Positions 10,490 to 18,034 of a DNA stretch of 64,000 bases are shown in pieces. Source of the stretch: Streptomyces sp. CC228A (lineage in GTDB: Bacteria > Actinomycetota > Actinomycetes > Streptomycetales > Streptomycetaceae); NCBI RefSeq assembly GCF_021390935.1, contig NZ_JAJPUI010000007.1, positions 186,001 through 250,000 on the forward strand. The letters are read 5' to 3'. Each line of letters begins with the position of its first letter. Within the stretch, counting starts at the first letter, position 1. The notes under the pieces are model-generated. The model saw nothing but the letters and a program-made list of their open reading frames with translations. It was not told the DNA's origin and made no database searches. A program made the position numbers and the translations under genes.

Positions 10490-10618
10490 GTGAATCCCGT
10501 TGAGTACATCTCTGCACGTCGTCACCGGCTTCGCGAGATCCTGGTCGACGTCGCCGCGGGTGCGGTCACCCAGCTCGTGGTGGCGGCCCTGGCGGCGGCA
10601 GCGCGCCTGGTCTTCTGA
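10490..10618 (+). CDS. 42-residue small hydrophobic protein
   Basis: The GTG at 10490 has a strong GAGGAG site nine bases upstream. The peptide begins NPVEYISARRHRLREILVDVAAGAVTQLVV and ends in an alanine-rich hydrophobic tail, so a basic amphipathic front is followed by one candidate membrane helix. A perfect hairpin terminator follows eight bases after the stop. A start, a stop and a terminator this well arranged suggest that a real transcript is made. The function is unknown. Confidence 0.5.
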   Translation: MNPVEYISARRHRLREILVDVAAGAVTQLVVAALAAAARLVF

Positions 10619-10626
10619 CACAGGCG

Positions 10627-10653
10627 GGTGGCGGGCCCGGAGAGCCCGCCACC
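10627..10653. terminator. bidirectional terminator hairpin
   Basis: GGTGGCGGGC and its exact complement GCCCGCCACC enclose a seven-base loop (10-bp perfect stem), followed by TTTCCTT on the plus strand. It lies between the convergent small gene at 10490 and the DUF2075 gene ending at 10671. Confidence 0.85.
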
Positions 10654-10670
10654 TTTCCTTGCCACCGGCC

Positions 10671-12791
10671 TCAGAACAGGCGCAGATCCGGCACCTGCGG
10701 TCCCGTGTTCCTCCGCTTCCTGCGGGAGCCGCGCCCCCGGCGCGGCCGGGGCAGGTGCGTGACACGTGCCTCCTCCGGAAGGTTCTCCCACGTGGGCCGC
10801 AGCCCGTGCACGTGGACCTCGCCGACCAGTTCCTTCAGGTACGCCCGGGTCTCCTCGTCCGTGGAGTAGAGCACCGTGGCGCGGGACGCCCGGGTCATCA
10901 GGACGTGGTAGGCGTGCCGGACCAGCCGAGCGAACTCCTCGTCGTCGACGCTGCCGGCCCGCACCTTCGGGTCGAACGAACCGGGGACCCCGACGCGCTT
11001 GACCCCGGTCTCCGGGTCCTTGCGCGCCTTGCCCTGGTGGAACACCCACCGCCCGTCCCGGCGCACCATGTCCTCTCCCATGATCACCCCGCACCAGTCC
11101 CACTCGAGGCCCTGCGCGGTGTACACGCAGCCGATCTGGTCGAGCCCCTTCTCGTGTACGGACCAGATCGTGCACGGCGGTGCTCCGTCCGCGCAGAAGG
11201 CGTCACTGTCCGCGTTCCACGGTCTGTGCCACGCGCCGATCCGCACGTCGTTCTCCAGGCGCCTCTCCTTGCCGATCGGCTTCGTCCAGGGCCAGCAGTA
11301 CCCCGCGACCATCCGGGCCGAAGCCCCGGCGCGCGCTTCGGCGCGGATGATCCGCTCCAGTTCCTCAGGGCTGTCGGCCACCTCGACGTGCATCAGGCCG
11401 TCCGGTGTCCACGGCTCCGGCTGCCCGTCCTCCACTCCGAGGACGGCACGCACCCAGCGGATGTACGCGTCGCTTCCTCCGCAGCGGAACTGCTCCTGCA
11501 GCCCGTACCGGAGGAGGCCAGCGCCGTACCGCCGGGCGGCGTCCGCGATCAGGTCGGCGGTGCCGACCTCCTGGGGGCGTACACTCTGGCCTTCGTCGAG
11601 GAAGAAGACGGTCAGCCGGGACGCGTCGAGGAGTTCGTCGACCTGCGGTTTGGTCCCCTGCTGCTCGGGCTTCCAGAACCGGTTGGTCGACCGCTCCCGG
11701 AGGCGGTGCGCCTCGTCGCAGATCAGGACGTCCAGGGGCGGGTCCGGCGGGGTCACGAAGTTGCTGAAGTAGGTGAACGTCTCCTTGAACTCCCGGTCCC
11801 CGTAGCCGACATGTTCCTGCAGGGCACCGTTGAAGGCCCGGCTGCCGCTCGCGTACTTGACGGTGTGTCCGGACGCCTCCAGTTCTGCCTTGAGCTGCAG
11901 GCCGATGGCGCTCTTTCCGGTGCCCGCGCCGCCGGTGACCAGGAAGACCAGGCGCCGGTCGTCCGGCACGAGGGGAGGCGCCTTCGGATCGGGGAGCACC
12001 TTGGCCGCGGCGTCGAGGATCTCGTCGGCGACCTTCTTCTGTCGACCGCGGAGCGTGAACACCGTGTCCTCTCCGCGCGAGCGGATCATGGCGTCGAGGA
12101 GAGGCGTGTTGCGCAGGCCCATGCTCCTCAGGAGGATCTCGGCCTCGGAGGCGCCGCCCTCCTCGGTGAAGGTCGCCCGGAGGTCGGCCAGCAGCCGTTC
12201 GCGCCGGTCGCCGGTGTAGACGCGGGCGTAGGCTCCGGTCGGTGCGTCGGGCCCGATCAGGGGCTGCGCGGTCGCCTCCGTGGCGTTGTGCAGGTAGGCG
12301 AACCCCCCGCACTCGTACTCCAGCCCGTGCAGCGGCCCCCGAGCACTCGTGAACGCATGGTAGTTGTCCCTCAGTTGCAGTGCCGGATGCTTCTTGCTCC
12401 CCATCCCTGGCACATGCACCAGGTCGGCTGTGGCCCGCTCCACCCTGGTCACCGTCGACCAGCGTTTCAGCTCGACCAACTGGACCGACAGCCGGCTCTC
12501 CTTCGGGTGACGGCCCACGAGGACGACGTCGATGAGTCGCGGGTCCCCCGGACGCTCGGCCTCGTCGAGCGTGGCGGCGCACTCGACGACCATCTCGACG
12601 TTCCCGCGGCCGGCGGCGACGAGGTCCTCGGCGAGGCTCACCAGGCTCTCGGCCCAGGCAGAGCGTTCCGACAGCGAGGCGTCCGCACCGCGGAAGTGCC
12701 GCCACCTGGCCGCGAGATGCGGCACCATGCGGCGCCTGGCGTTCAGGGTGAGCAGATCATGGGCCGCCAGCTTCAGCAGGAGCATGGACAC
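10671..12791 (-). CDS. DUF2075 nuclease-helicase, first paralog
   Basis: The GTG at 12791 (followed by an in-frame ATG two codons later) is preceded by GGGGGAA. The N-terminal third carries a PD-(D/E)XK-like pattern: an Asp in RLIDVVLVG and then QLVELKRWS. The rest is a superfamily 1 helicase-type ATPase of the DUF2075 family, with Walker A GGAGTGKSAIG, Walker B VLICDEAHRLRE, FFLDEGQSVRP, the EQFRCGGSDAYIRW motif and the C-terminal VYTAQGLEWDWCGV and HVLMTRASRATVLYS motifs. The tail is very basic. A paralog lies directly upstream. Proteins of this nuclease-plus-helicase design include the single-gene phage defence enzyme Nhi, so defence is a plausible role, though unproven here. Confidence 0.85.
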   Translation of the reverse strand: MSMLLLKLAAHDLLTLNARRRMVPHLAARWRHFRGADASLSERSAWAESLVSLAEDLVAAGRGNVEMVVECAATLDEAERPGDPRLIDVVLVGRHPKESRLSVQLVELKRWSTVTRVERATADLVHVPGMGSKKHPALQLRDNYHAFTSARGPLHGLEYECGGFAYLHNATEATAQPLIGPDAPTGAYARVYTGDRRERLLADLRATFTEEGGASEAEILLRSMGLRNTPLLDAMIRSRGEDTVFTLRGRQKKVADEILDAAAKVLPDPKAPPLVPDDRRLVFLVTGGAGTGKSAIGLQLKAELEASGHTVKYASGSRAFNGALQEHVGYGDREFKETFTYFSNFVTPPDPPLDVLICDEAHRLRERSTNRFWKPEQQGTKPQVDELLDASRLTVFFLDEGQSVRPQEVGTADLIADAARRYGAGLLRYGLQEQFRCGGSDAYIRWVRAVLGVEDGQPEPWTPDGLMHVEVADSPEELERIIRAEARAGASARMVAGYCWPWTKPIGKERRLENDVRIGAWHRPWNADSDAFCADGAPPCTIWSVHEKGLDQIGCVYTAQGLEWDWCGVIMGEDMVRRDGRWVFHQGKARKDPETGVKRVGVPGSFDPKVRAGSVDDEEFARLVRHAYHVLMTRASRATVLYSTDEETRAYLKELVGEVHVHGLRPTWENLPEEARVTHLPRPRRGRGSRRKRRNTGPQVPDLRLF

Positions 12792-13289
12792 GAGGTGGTT
12801 CCCCCAGGGCACGAGTGACTCGTGCGGGTGGGGGCATGTCCCTGGGGAAGCCCGTCGGGCCGCAACCGGTATCGGTGATCTTAAGGAGGCGGCGGCTCGG
12901 GGAGAAACCGCAGGTCGTGCGTCGGCCCGATCGGTGGGCTTCGTGGCCGGATCGCTCGGTCCGCACGGACGGGGGCTCCAACGTCCCGGCCGCACGGACG
13001 GGGGCTCCTTCGTCCCGGCACGTGGAATGACCGCGGCGCACACCGGAGCTCCCCGGCCTACCGCGTGTGTCCGCCGCCGGGGAGGCGCCGCGTGGCGGGA
13101 CGGCGGCGCACGGCAAGGCGGCGGTGCCGATGCCTCCGTGGGCGGCGCCAGGGCCCGGAGTCCCGAGTCGACCCGGCCTTCGGCACGTCCCGGCGCGCAC
13201 GCGTCGCCTGCCGAAGGCCGCCGAAAGCGCGGGTCTGCGGACGGTCCCGCCTCCGGGCCCGATGGGTGCTCCGCGTGCGCCTCCGCCGG
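12792..13289. promoter_or_regulatory. promoter and leader region of the first DUF2075 gene
   Basis: No gene is supported in these 498 bases. The part next to the gene holds two blocks that recur before the second paralog. AAGCCCGTCGGGCCGCAA lies at 12848-12865. A block of about 30 bases at 12809-12840 includes the palindrome described separately. Longer open frames across the region have poor codon structure. Confidence 0.6.
12809..12825. promoter_or_regulatory. palindromic leader element before the first DUF2075 gene
   Basis: GCACGAGTGACTCGTGC is an exact inverted repeat with eight-base arms. In the transcript (minus strand) it can fold into a stem of at least seven pairs directly upstream of the GGGGGAA ribosome-binding site. 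An almost identical element stands in the same place before the second paralog, so it is either a protein operator or an RNA control hairpin. Confidence 0.7.
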
Positions 13290-15179
13290 TCAGATCCGGG
13301 CAGTCTCACGCTGCAGATCGCCGCTGACCAGCCTCCGCAGCTTCTCGCGTGTCTCGGCGTCCGTGGAGTACACGACCGTGCCGACCATGCCGCGGGTCAG
13401 CAGGACCTTATAGGTGTTGCGGATCAGGCGACTCACGTCGGTGTGCGGAGTGGACTTCCTGAAGACCGGGTCCTTGGACTCCGCCGGGTCCGTGACCCAG
13501 TGGTCGCCGCGCCAGACGAGGTCGGGCCCGATGATGACGCCGGACCAGTCGTACTCGAAGCCCTGGGCGGTGTAGACGCAGCCGACCTGGCCGAAGCCGG
13601 CGGGGTCGGTGGCCCACAGGGCGGCCGGGGGCGCGCCGGACACGGATCGCTCGCCGCGCAGGTTCCAGGGGCGGGCCCAGTCTCCGATGACGACATCGAG
13701 CGGCAGCGGGGCACCGGGCTTGGGTTCCGGAGACCAGCGCCAGCAGTAGCCCGCGGACATCCTGGCGCCGTAGCCCTGCGCCCGGCGCTCCGCGAGGAAG
13801 GCTTCCATCTCCTGCGGACTGTCCGCGACCAGCAGCTGCATGCGGTCGTCCGGTTCCCACACGACCGGGCCGCCCGGCTCCAGGCCGAGGAGCCGGACCA
13901 CCCAGCGCAGGTAGGCGTCGCTGCCGCCGCAGCGGAACTGGCTGTCCAGTGGCACGACGTGGCAGGGGATGTCCCGTCTCGCCGCTGCCGCCCTGATCTC
14001 GGCCTCGGTGCCCATTTCCCCCGGCCGTACGACCTGGTGCTCGTCGAGGAGGAAGACGGGGACGTGGGCGGCGTCGATGAGCTCGTCGATCTGGGCCCGG
14101 CCCGTGCGGTGCTCGGCACGGGTGTAGCGGTTGGCGGAGGTCTCGCGGATGCGGTGGGCCTCGTCGCAGATCAGCGCCCGCAGGCTGTTCTTCTCCGTCG
14201 TCATGAAGCTGTTGAAGTACTTGAACAGGTCCTGGACCTCCCGTTTGCGGGCGCCCGCGATCTTCCTCATCGTCCTCGTGAAGGACTGGGAACCGGTCGC
14301 GTGCAGTGCAGGGATCCCGCGCCGGTAGAGCTCGCCGAGCAGTTGCAGTGCGATGACGCTCTTTCCCGTGCCCGGCCCTCCGGTGACGATGACGACTTCC
14401 TTGCGGTCGGCGCGCATGGCCCTGTCCACCGCGTTGAGCACCAGGCGGTACGCGACCTGCTGCTCGTCGAGGAGCACGAACTGCTCGCGTTCCCGGACCT
14501 CCTGGGAAGCCACGGCCATCAGCTGCTTCGACGGGACCGTGGCACCCGCGAGCAGTTCGTCCGCGGGCCCGGCCCCGGAGTGCCGGTCGCTCAGCCTCGT
14601 ACGGAGGTGTGCCAGGAGGGCGCCCCGGCTGTCCTCCGTGAACAGCAGTCCACGGCCGTCCCGCTCGAGCTCCCGCAGGAAGGACACCTCGTGCTCTGCG
14701 GCGTTGTGCAGGTATACGAGCCCCTGGACCCGGTGCCCGTGTCCGGCCACCGCCCCGTTGAAGTGCACCAGGTAGTCGCAGTAGCGGCGCACCTGCTCGA
14801 TCGGGTTGAGGACGGGGTGCGGGTAGGGGTCGACGTGGCACAGGGCGGGATCGTCCTCGTGGGGCAGTGCCCGGCTCCACTGCTTCAACTCGACCACGAC
14901 GTAGGACGGCTCTCCGGTGGCGGGGTGCACCCCGGCCAGGACGGCATCGGCGCGTTTGCTGTTCAGCGGGAGCGCGTACTCGAGCATGACTTCCACGTCC
15001 CCCAGCCCCGCGTCGTTGAGGGCCGCGGCCAGCACGGGGACGCTGCACTCCCAGGAGCGGGCCTCGGAGGCACCGGGCCGGTAGCCGTGGAGGTGGGTGA
15101 ACCGGTCGGTGAGGTGCAGGAACAGCGAGCGGTCGAGCGCCATGGCGGCGACCGTTTTCGCGGACGCGCGAAACAGCAA
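13290..15179 (-). CDS. DUF2075 nuclease-helicase, second paralog
   Basis: The gene is a tandem paralog of the downstream DUF2075 gene. The start is probably the TTG at 15179 preceded by GGGGGAA; an ATG at 15143 is an alternative. The N-terminal nuclease-like part has Asp in KRADAVLAG and the VVVELKQWS motif. The helicase part has Walker A GGPGTGKSVIA, Walker B LICDEAHRIRE, FLLDEHQVVRP, SQFRCGGSDAYLRW, VYTAQGFEYDWSGVI and KVLLTRGMVGTVVYS. At about 629 residues it is some 75 shorter than its sister, mainly because it lacks the basic tail. Both genes share the same leader blocks, which suggests common control of two enzymes with different specificity. Confidence 0.85.
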   Translation of the reverse strand: MLFRASAKTVAAMALDRSLFLHLTDRFTHLHGYRPGASEARSWECSVPVLAAALNDAGLGDVEVMLEYALPLNSKRADAVLAGVHPATGEPSYVVVELKQWSRALPHEDDPALCHVDPYPHPVLNPIEQVRRYCDYLVHFNGAVAGHGHRVQGLVYLHNAAEHEVSFLRELERDGRGLLFTEDSRGALLAHLRTRLSDRHSGAGPADELLAGATVPSKQLMAVASQEVREREQFVLLDEQQVAYRLVLNAVDRAMRADRKEVVIVTGGPGTGKSVIALQLLGELYRRGIPALHATGSQSFTRTMRKIAGARKREVQDLFKYFNSFMTTEKNSLRALICDEAHRIRETSANRYTRAEHRTGRAQIDELIDAAHVPVFLLDEHQVVRPGEMGTEAEIRAAAARRDIPCHVVPLDSQFRCGGSDAYLRWVVRLLGLEPGGPVVWEPDDRMQLLVADSPQEMEAFLAERRAQGYGARMSAGYCWRWSPEPKPGAPLPLDVVIGDWARPWNLRGERSVSGAPPAALWATDPAGFGQVGCVYTAQGFEYDWSGVIIGPDLVWRGDHWVTDPAESKDPVFRKSTPHTDVSRLIRNTYKVLLTRGMVGTVVYSTDAETREKLRRLVSGDLQRETARI

Positions 15180-15195
15180 GGGCTTCCCCCGGGCA

Positions 15196-15213
15196 GCACG
15201 AAGTGACTCGTGC
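15196..15213. promoter_or_regulatory. palindromic leader element before the second DUF2075 gene
   Basis: GCACGAAGTGACTCGTGC differs from the element of the first paralog by one inserted base. In the transcript the extra base can be taken up as a G-U pair, so a seven-pair stem still forms just before the GGGGGAA ribosome-binding site. The block that follows on the plus strand (GGGTGGGGGC then TGTCC) is also conserved between the two copies. Confidence 0.7.
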
Positions 15214-15528
15214 GGGTGGGGGCGTGTCCTTCGAGACTCCACCGGAGTGGAGCGGAAGCCCGTCGGGCCGCAATGACGATGTGCCCGAGATTACCCGGTG
15301 GGCCGGTCAGCCGCCCGGGCGGCACCCGGGGGTGGCCGGTGCCCTGCATGAACGTTCCTCGGCGCCTGGCACGCTCGCCTTCTCGGCTGCTTGACCTGGG
15401 GCGGCAACATCCAACGGACCAGGTGAGCGGCCCCGCTCCCCCGGCCCGCCGGCGCCGCCACGGCCCTGCTTCGGGATCGGCCGGTATCGGCCGGGTGGGC
15501 CGGGGCGGTGGGGCCGGACGGCAGTGAA

Positions 15529-15549
15529 CCCCAGGTCGGTGACCTGGGG
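15529..15549. terminator. terminator hairpin after the MerR gene
   Basis: CCCCAGGTC and GACCTGGGG form a perfect nine-pair stem around a three-base loop, about 90 bases beyond the stop of the minus-strand MerR gene. There is no long U-tract, as is common in streptomycetes. Confidence 0.6.
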
Positions 15550-15642
15550 CGGGTGGAGGAGCGTCGGCGGGGGCGCGATCCGGCCGGCGGGCCGGGCATG
15601 AACCTGTAGCTGGGTGTGGGGGGCGGGTGCGGCCAGGGGGGA

Positions 15643-15981
15643 TCAGTCGGTGGTCGGTGGTCGGCGTTCGGCCGCCGCGCGGCGGTACTCGGCGTTGAGG
15701 CGCTGGGCCTCCTCCAACTGGTCCTCAAGGATGATGATGCGGCAGGCGGCCTCGATGGGCGTTCCCTGGTCGACGAGTTCCCGGGCACGGGCTGCGAGGC
15801 GCAGCTGGTAGCGGGAGTAGCGCCGGTGACCGCCTTCGGAGCGGAGCGGCGTGATCAGCCGGGCCTTGCCGAGGGCGCGGAGGAACCCGGGGGTCGTACC
15901 GAGCATCTCGGCTGCCCGGCCCATCGTGTAGGCGGGGTAGTCGTCGTCGTCGAGACGGCCGATCGGATCGTCTGCTGTCAT
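15643..15981 (-). CDS. MerR-type helix-turn-helix regulator
   Basis: The ATG at 15981 follows AGAGAGG. The 112-residue protein opens with an acidic stretch (MTADDPIGRLDDDDYPAYTMG) and then has the MerR winged-helix: MGRAAEMLGTTPGFLRALGKARLITPLRSEGGHRRYSRYQL. A C-terminal coiled coil for dimerisation follows (ILEDQLEEAQRLNAEYRRAAAERR). It lacks an effector domain, so it should respond through level or partner rather than a metal. Relatives in streptomycetes are usually found near cold-shock genes, and a cold-shock gene lies 3 kb away here. A 15-bp hairpin and a long gene-free leader lie upstream. Confidence 0.85.
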   Translation of the reverse strand: MTADDPIGRLDDDDYPAYTMGRAAEMLGTTPGFLRALGKARLITPLRSEGGHRRYSRYQLRLAARARELVDQGTPIEAACRIIILEDQLEEAQRLNAEYRRAAAERRPPTTD

Positions 15982-16007
15982 TCGCACCTCTCTTGGGAAC
16001 GCGTCGA

Positions 16008-16040
16008 GGGGCCCTGGTGCCGTAACGGCACCAGGGCCCC
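16008..16040. terminator. 15-bp perfect hairpin upstream of the MerR gene
   Basis: GGGGCCCTGGTGCCG and its exact complement enclose only TAA. It stands 27 bases before the MerR start and downstream of a gene-free region of 700 bases on the same strand. It is either the terminator of a small upstream RNA or an attenuator in the MerR leader. Confidence 0.7.
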
Positions 16041-16776
16041 GAAGGAACTGCACCATCTGCCGGCCTGCGTTCTGCACCGGCTTACTGTGTCCGCCTCGTC
16101 ACCCGTGCAAGGGGCGAGGATGCGGGGATCGCGGATGTGTGACCGGAGACCACCTGCCTAACGATGTCCTGCGGTACCCGGGCTCACGTTCCTTCCCGGG
16201 CGATCCTGATGGCGCTTCACTCCTCCGTTTCCTGCATGGGAACAACTTACTCGGGAACTGCGGCACTGTTCGGTGCCGCATACTGCCGGTGGCCTGCGAA
16301 AAGCGCCACCGTTCTCCCCGCCCGTCGCGGTCGCCAGCCCCGTCGCCCTCTGTCTTCACCGTGGCTCCGGGACTCCGCCACCGCATCGTCCTGCGGGTCC
16401 TGCTGCCCGGCAGTTCGTCCCCTGCCGGGCCTTCCGATCTCGGCTACGAGAGAAACTGTAGCCACGTCGCGGCGCGATGTCTACTCTCGCCAAGATAGAT
16501 TTTTGCTCCCCTGTGAGCGCGGATACCTTGCCCGCCGGGGTACCGCCCGGCTGCTGCCGCCGAGCGTGTCACGGTGTCCTCGGGGGAGGCCTCCGGATGC
16601 TCGGGGCCTCGGCGGTGCGGGCGGCCCGCAGGAGCCGGGGGCCCTTCCGTCCGCTGCGGCCCGCCGTCCCGTCCGGTCGGCGGCCGTCCTCCCGCGGCGG
16701 CGGATCGTGCCGCGTCTCCGCTGGTTGACGCCTCGCCCGTGACGGCCGGCGGCCCCGGTGGCTAGCATCGGCGTTC
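16041..16776. promoter_or_regulatory. gene-free 735-bp regulatory region
   Basis: No open frame here has convincing codon use on either strand, and the G+C content is lower than in the neighbouring genes. Around 16450-16480 an imperfect palindrome reads GTAGCCACGTCGCG then CGCGATGTCTAC. It lies between the AT-richer segments GAGAGAAACT and AAGATAGATTTTTG, which looks like a promoter with an operator. A long MerR leader or a small RNA could start here. Confidence 0.45.
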
Positions 16777-17136
16777 ATGTCGAAGCCTGACGAGTTGCTC
16801 GTTGACATCGCCGCCACGGTCGAGTCCGGGCAGAGCAATCAGATGTCCCTGACCGTGATCACCGGTGGGGCCGTCATCACCGGGCGCCTGGCCCCGGAAG
16901 CCGTGTGGAGGCAGCGGGTGAGGGAGGTCCTGACGGACTCCCCCCGCCTGGGCGAGTTCGCCGACACGTTCGGCGAGGCGGCGGGGGCGGGCGGCCGCCC
17001 CACACACCTCCACTTCCATGTCGCACGGATCATCCAGGGCCCGGTGGGGATCCCGGAGACGGGCGGGATGTACCGCGTGTCGATCGACGACGTCAGCGCC
17101 TGGACGGTGGGGGACTTCAGCTACTCCGACCACTGA
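16777..17136 (+). CDS. GvpU-like small protein
   Basis: This 119-residue soluble protein begins MSKPDELLVDIAATVESGQ and has the beta-rich stretch MSLTVITGGAVITGRLAPEAVWRQRV, then HLHFHVARI and a C-terminal VSAWTVGDFSY. The pattern of a hydrophobic strand, then GGAVITG, then a helix resembles the gas vesicle accessory protein GvpU. No other gas-vesicle gene is present in the window. It may be a stand-alone member of that fold used for something else. The ribosome-binding site is weak, but the downstream terminator is strong. Confidence 0.6.
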   Translation: MSKPDELLVDIAATVESGQSNQMSLTVITGGAVITGRLAPEAVWRQRVREVLTDSPRLGEFADTFGEAAGAGGRPTHLHFHVARIIQGPVGIPETGGMYRVSIDDVSAWTVGDFSYSDH

Positions 17137-17150
17137 GCCCCGGACATGGA

Positions 17151-17184
17151 AGAGGGCCCGACCGGTGTTCCGGTCGGGCCCTCT
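17151..17184. terminator. bidirectional terminator, 15-bp stem
   Basis: AGAGGGCCCGACCGG and CCGGTCGGGCCCTCT form a perfect stem around TGTT, in the short gap between the convergent GvpU-like gene and the minus-strand gene ending at 17226. Confidence 0.9.
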
Positions 17185-17225
17185 GGTCCGTCTTCGGGCG
17201 TGGCGTGCGGGCCGCGGCCCGCCGG

Positions 17226-17534
17226 TCAGGCCGCCGCGGACGGGCCGAGCAGAGCGGACGCCCGCTGGACCGGGCCGGCCGCGGCGGCCCCGGGGGCCTG
17301 GGGCACGGCGTGGCAGGTGAAACCGAGCTTGACCATCGCCCGGACGACTTCGCCGGCGCTGAAGTCACGGCGGTCCTGGCGTGTGATGACCGCGCCCACC
17401 TGCTTGACGGGATACTGGCGGCGTCCGATGGTCACGGACTCGCCGGTGATCGGTTCGGGGGCGACGCCCTCCATTGCCTCCATCACACCGTTCTTCGTCA
17501 GCTCGAACGGGAAGCGGGCGATTACGCAGCGCAT
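17226..17534 (-). CDS. conserved small actinomycete protein of unknown function
   Basis: This 102-residue protein starts MRCVIARFPFELTKNGVMEAM and contains SVTIGRRQYPVKQVGAVITRQDRRDFSAGEVVRAMVKLGFTC. I recognise it as a type widespread in streptomycetes near cold-shock and CBS-domain genes, but without a known activity. It has no signal peptide or membrane helix. The pattern suggests one small alpha/beta domain with two cysteines. The CBS-domain gene lies 149 bases upstream on the same strand, so the two may form one transcript. Confidence 0.7.
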   Translation of the reverse strand: MRCVIARFPFELTKNGVMEAMEGVAPEPITGESVTIGRRQYPVKQVGAVITRQDRRDFSAGEVVRAMVKLGFTCHAVPQAPGAAAAGPVQRASALLGPSAAA

Positions 17535-17683
17535 GGGACCTCACAGTGGGGAGAGTGTTGACGGCACGGACGACGGTGGTGCGGTGCGGCGGTGCGGCTC
17601 GGGACACCGGGTGCTGGTGGTGTCGGCCGGTGGCGGCTTCTGCGGCTCGGGTCGCCGCACCCGCGCCCGGTCCAGCCGCCTGC

Positions 17684-18034
17684 TCAGGGGTGGTGGGGGC
17701 CGTCCGCACGGGACGGCAGGTCCCGCAGTCGCACCCGGTCGGTGTACGCGGGCGTGGCGCGGAAGGCGGTGAGCTGGGCCCGGGAGACGAGGCCCGTACG
17801 GCTGCCGTCGTCGTCGCGGACGGTCAGGTGCGCGGCGCGTGCGCCCGACATGACCGACAGGGCCACTTCCACGGTCATGTCCTCCCAGACCTGCGGTCCG
17901 GTCTCGTCGACGGCGTCTTCCCCGTGCACCTGGGCCGGCGTGGACGCGGTGCACGCGGGGCGGTGCGGGGCCTGAAGGGCCGGGCGTAGCAGGGCCTGGG
18001 CTGCGGGGCGGTGCGGGGCCTGAATGACGGTCAC
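17684..18034 (-). CDS. CBS-domain protein with basic N-terminal tail
   Basis: The GTG at 18034 has AAAGG upstream. The first 45 residues are a Pro/His/Ala-rich tail. The rest is a CBS-type motif: WEDMTVEVALSVMSGARAAHLTVRDDDGSRTGLVSRAQLTAF, ending RVRLRDLPSRADG. CBS motifs usually bind adenosyl nucleotides and come in pairs. A single motif here implies dimerisation. It is co-oriented with the small gene at 17226 and close to the cold-shock gene, so an energy- or stress-sensing role is plausible. The exact start is uncertain, since the frame stays open upstream into repeat DNA. Confidence 0.7.
   Translation of the reverse strand: MTVIQAPHRPAAQALLRPALQAPHRPACTASTPAQVHGEDAVDETGPQVWEDMTVEVALSVMSGARAAHLTVRDDDGSRTGLVSRAQLTAFRATPAYTDRVRLRDLPSRADGPHHP

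Larger units (their letters stand above)
15180..15642. promoter_or_regulatory. leader of the second DUF2075 gene and downstream region of the MerR gene
   Basis: No gene is supported here. The DUF2075 leader blocks lie at 15196-15230 and 15256-15273. Nearer the MerR gene there is a hairpin terminator (15529-15549). The rest is GC-rich sequence without a convincing reading frame. Confidence 0.6.
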
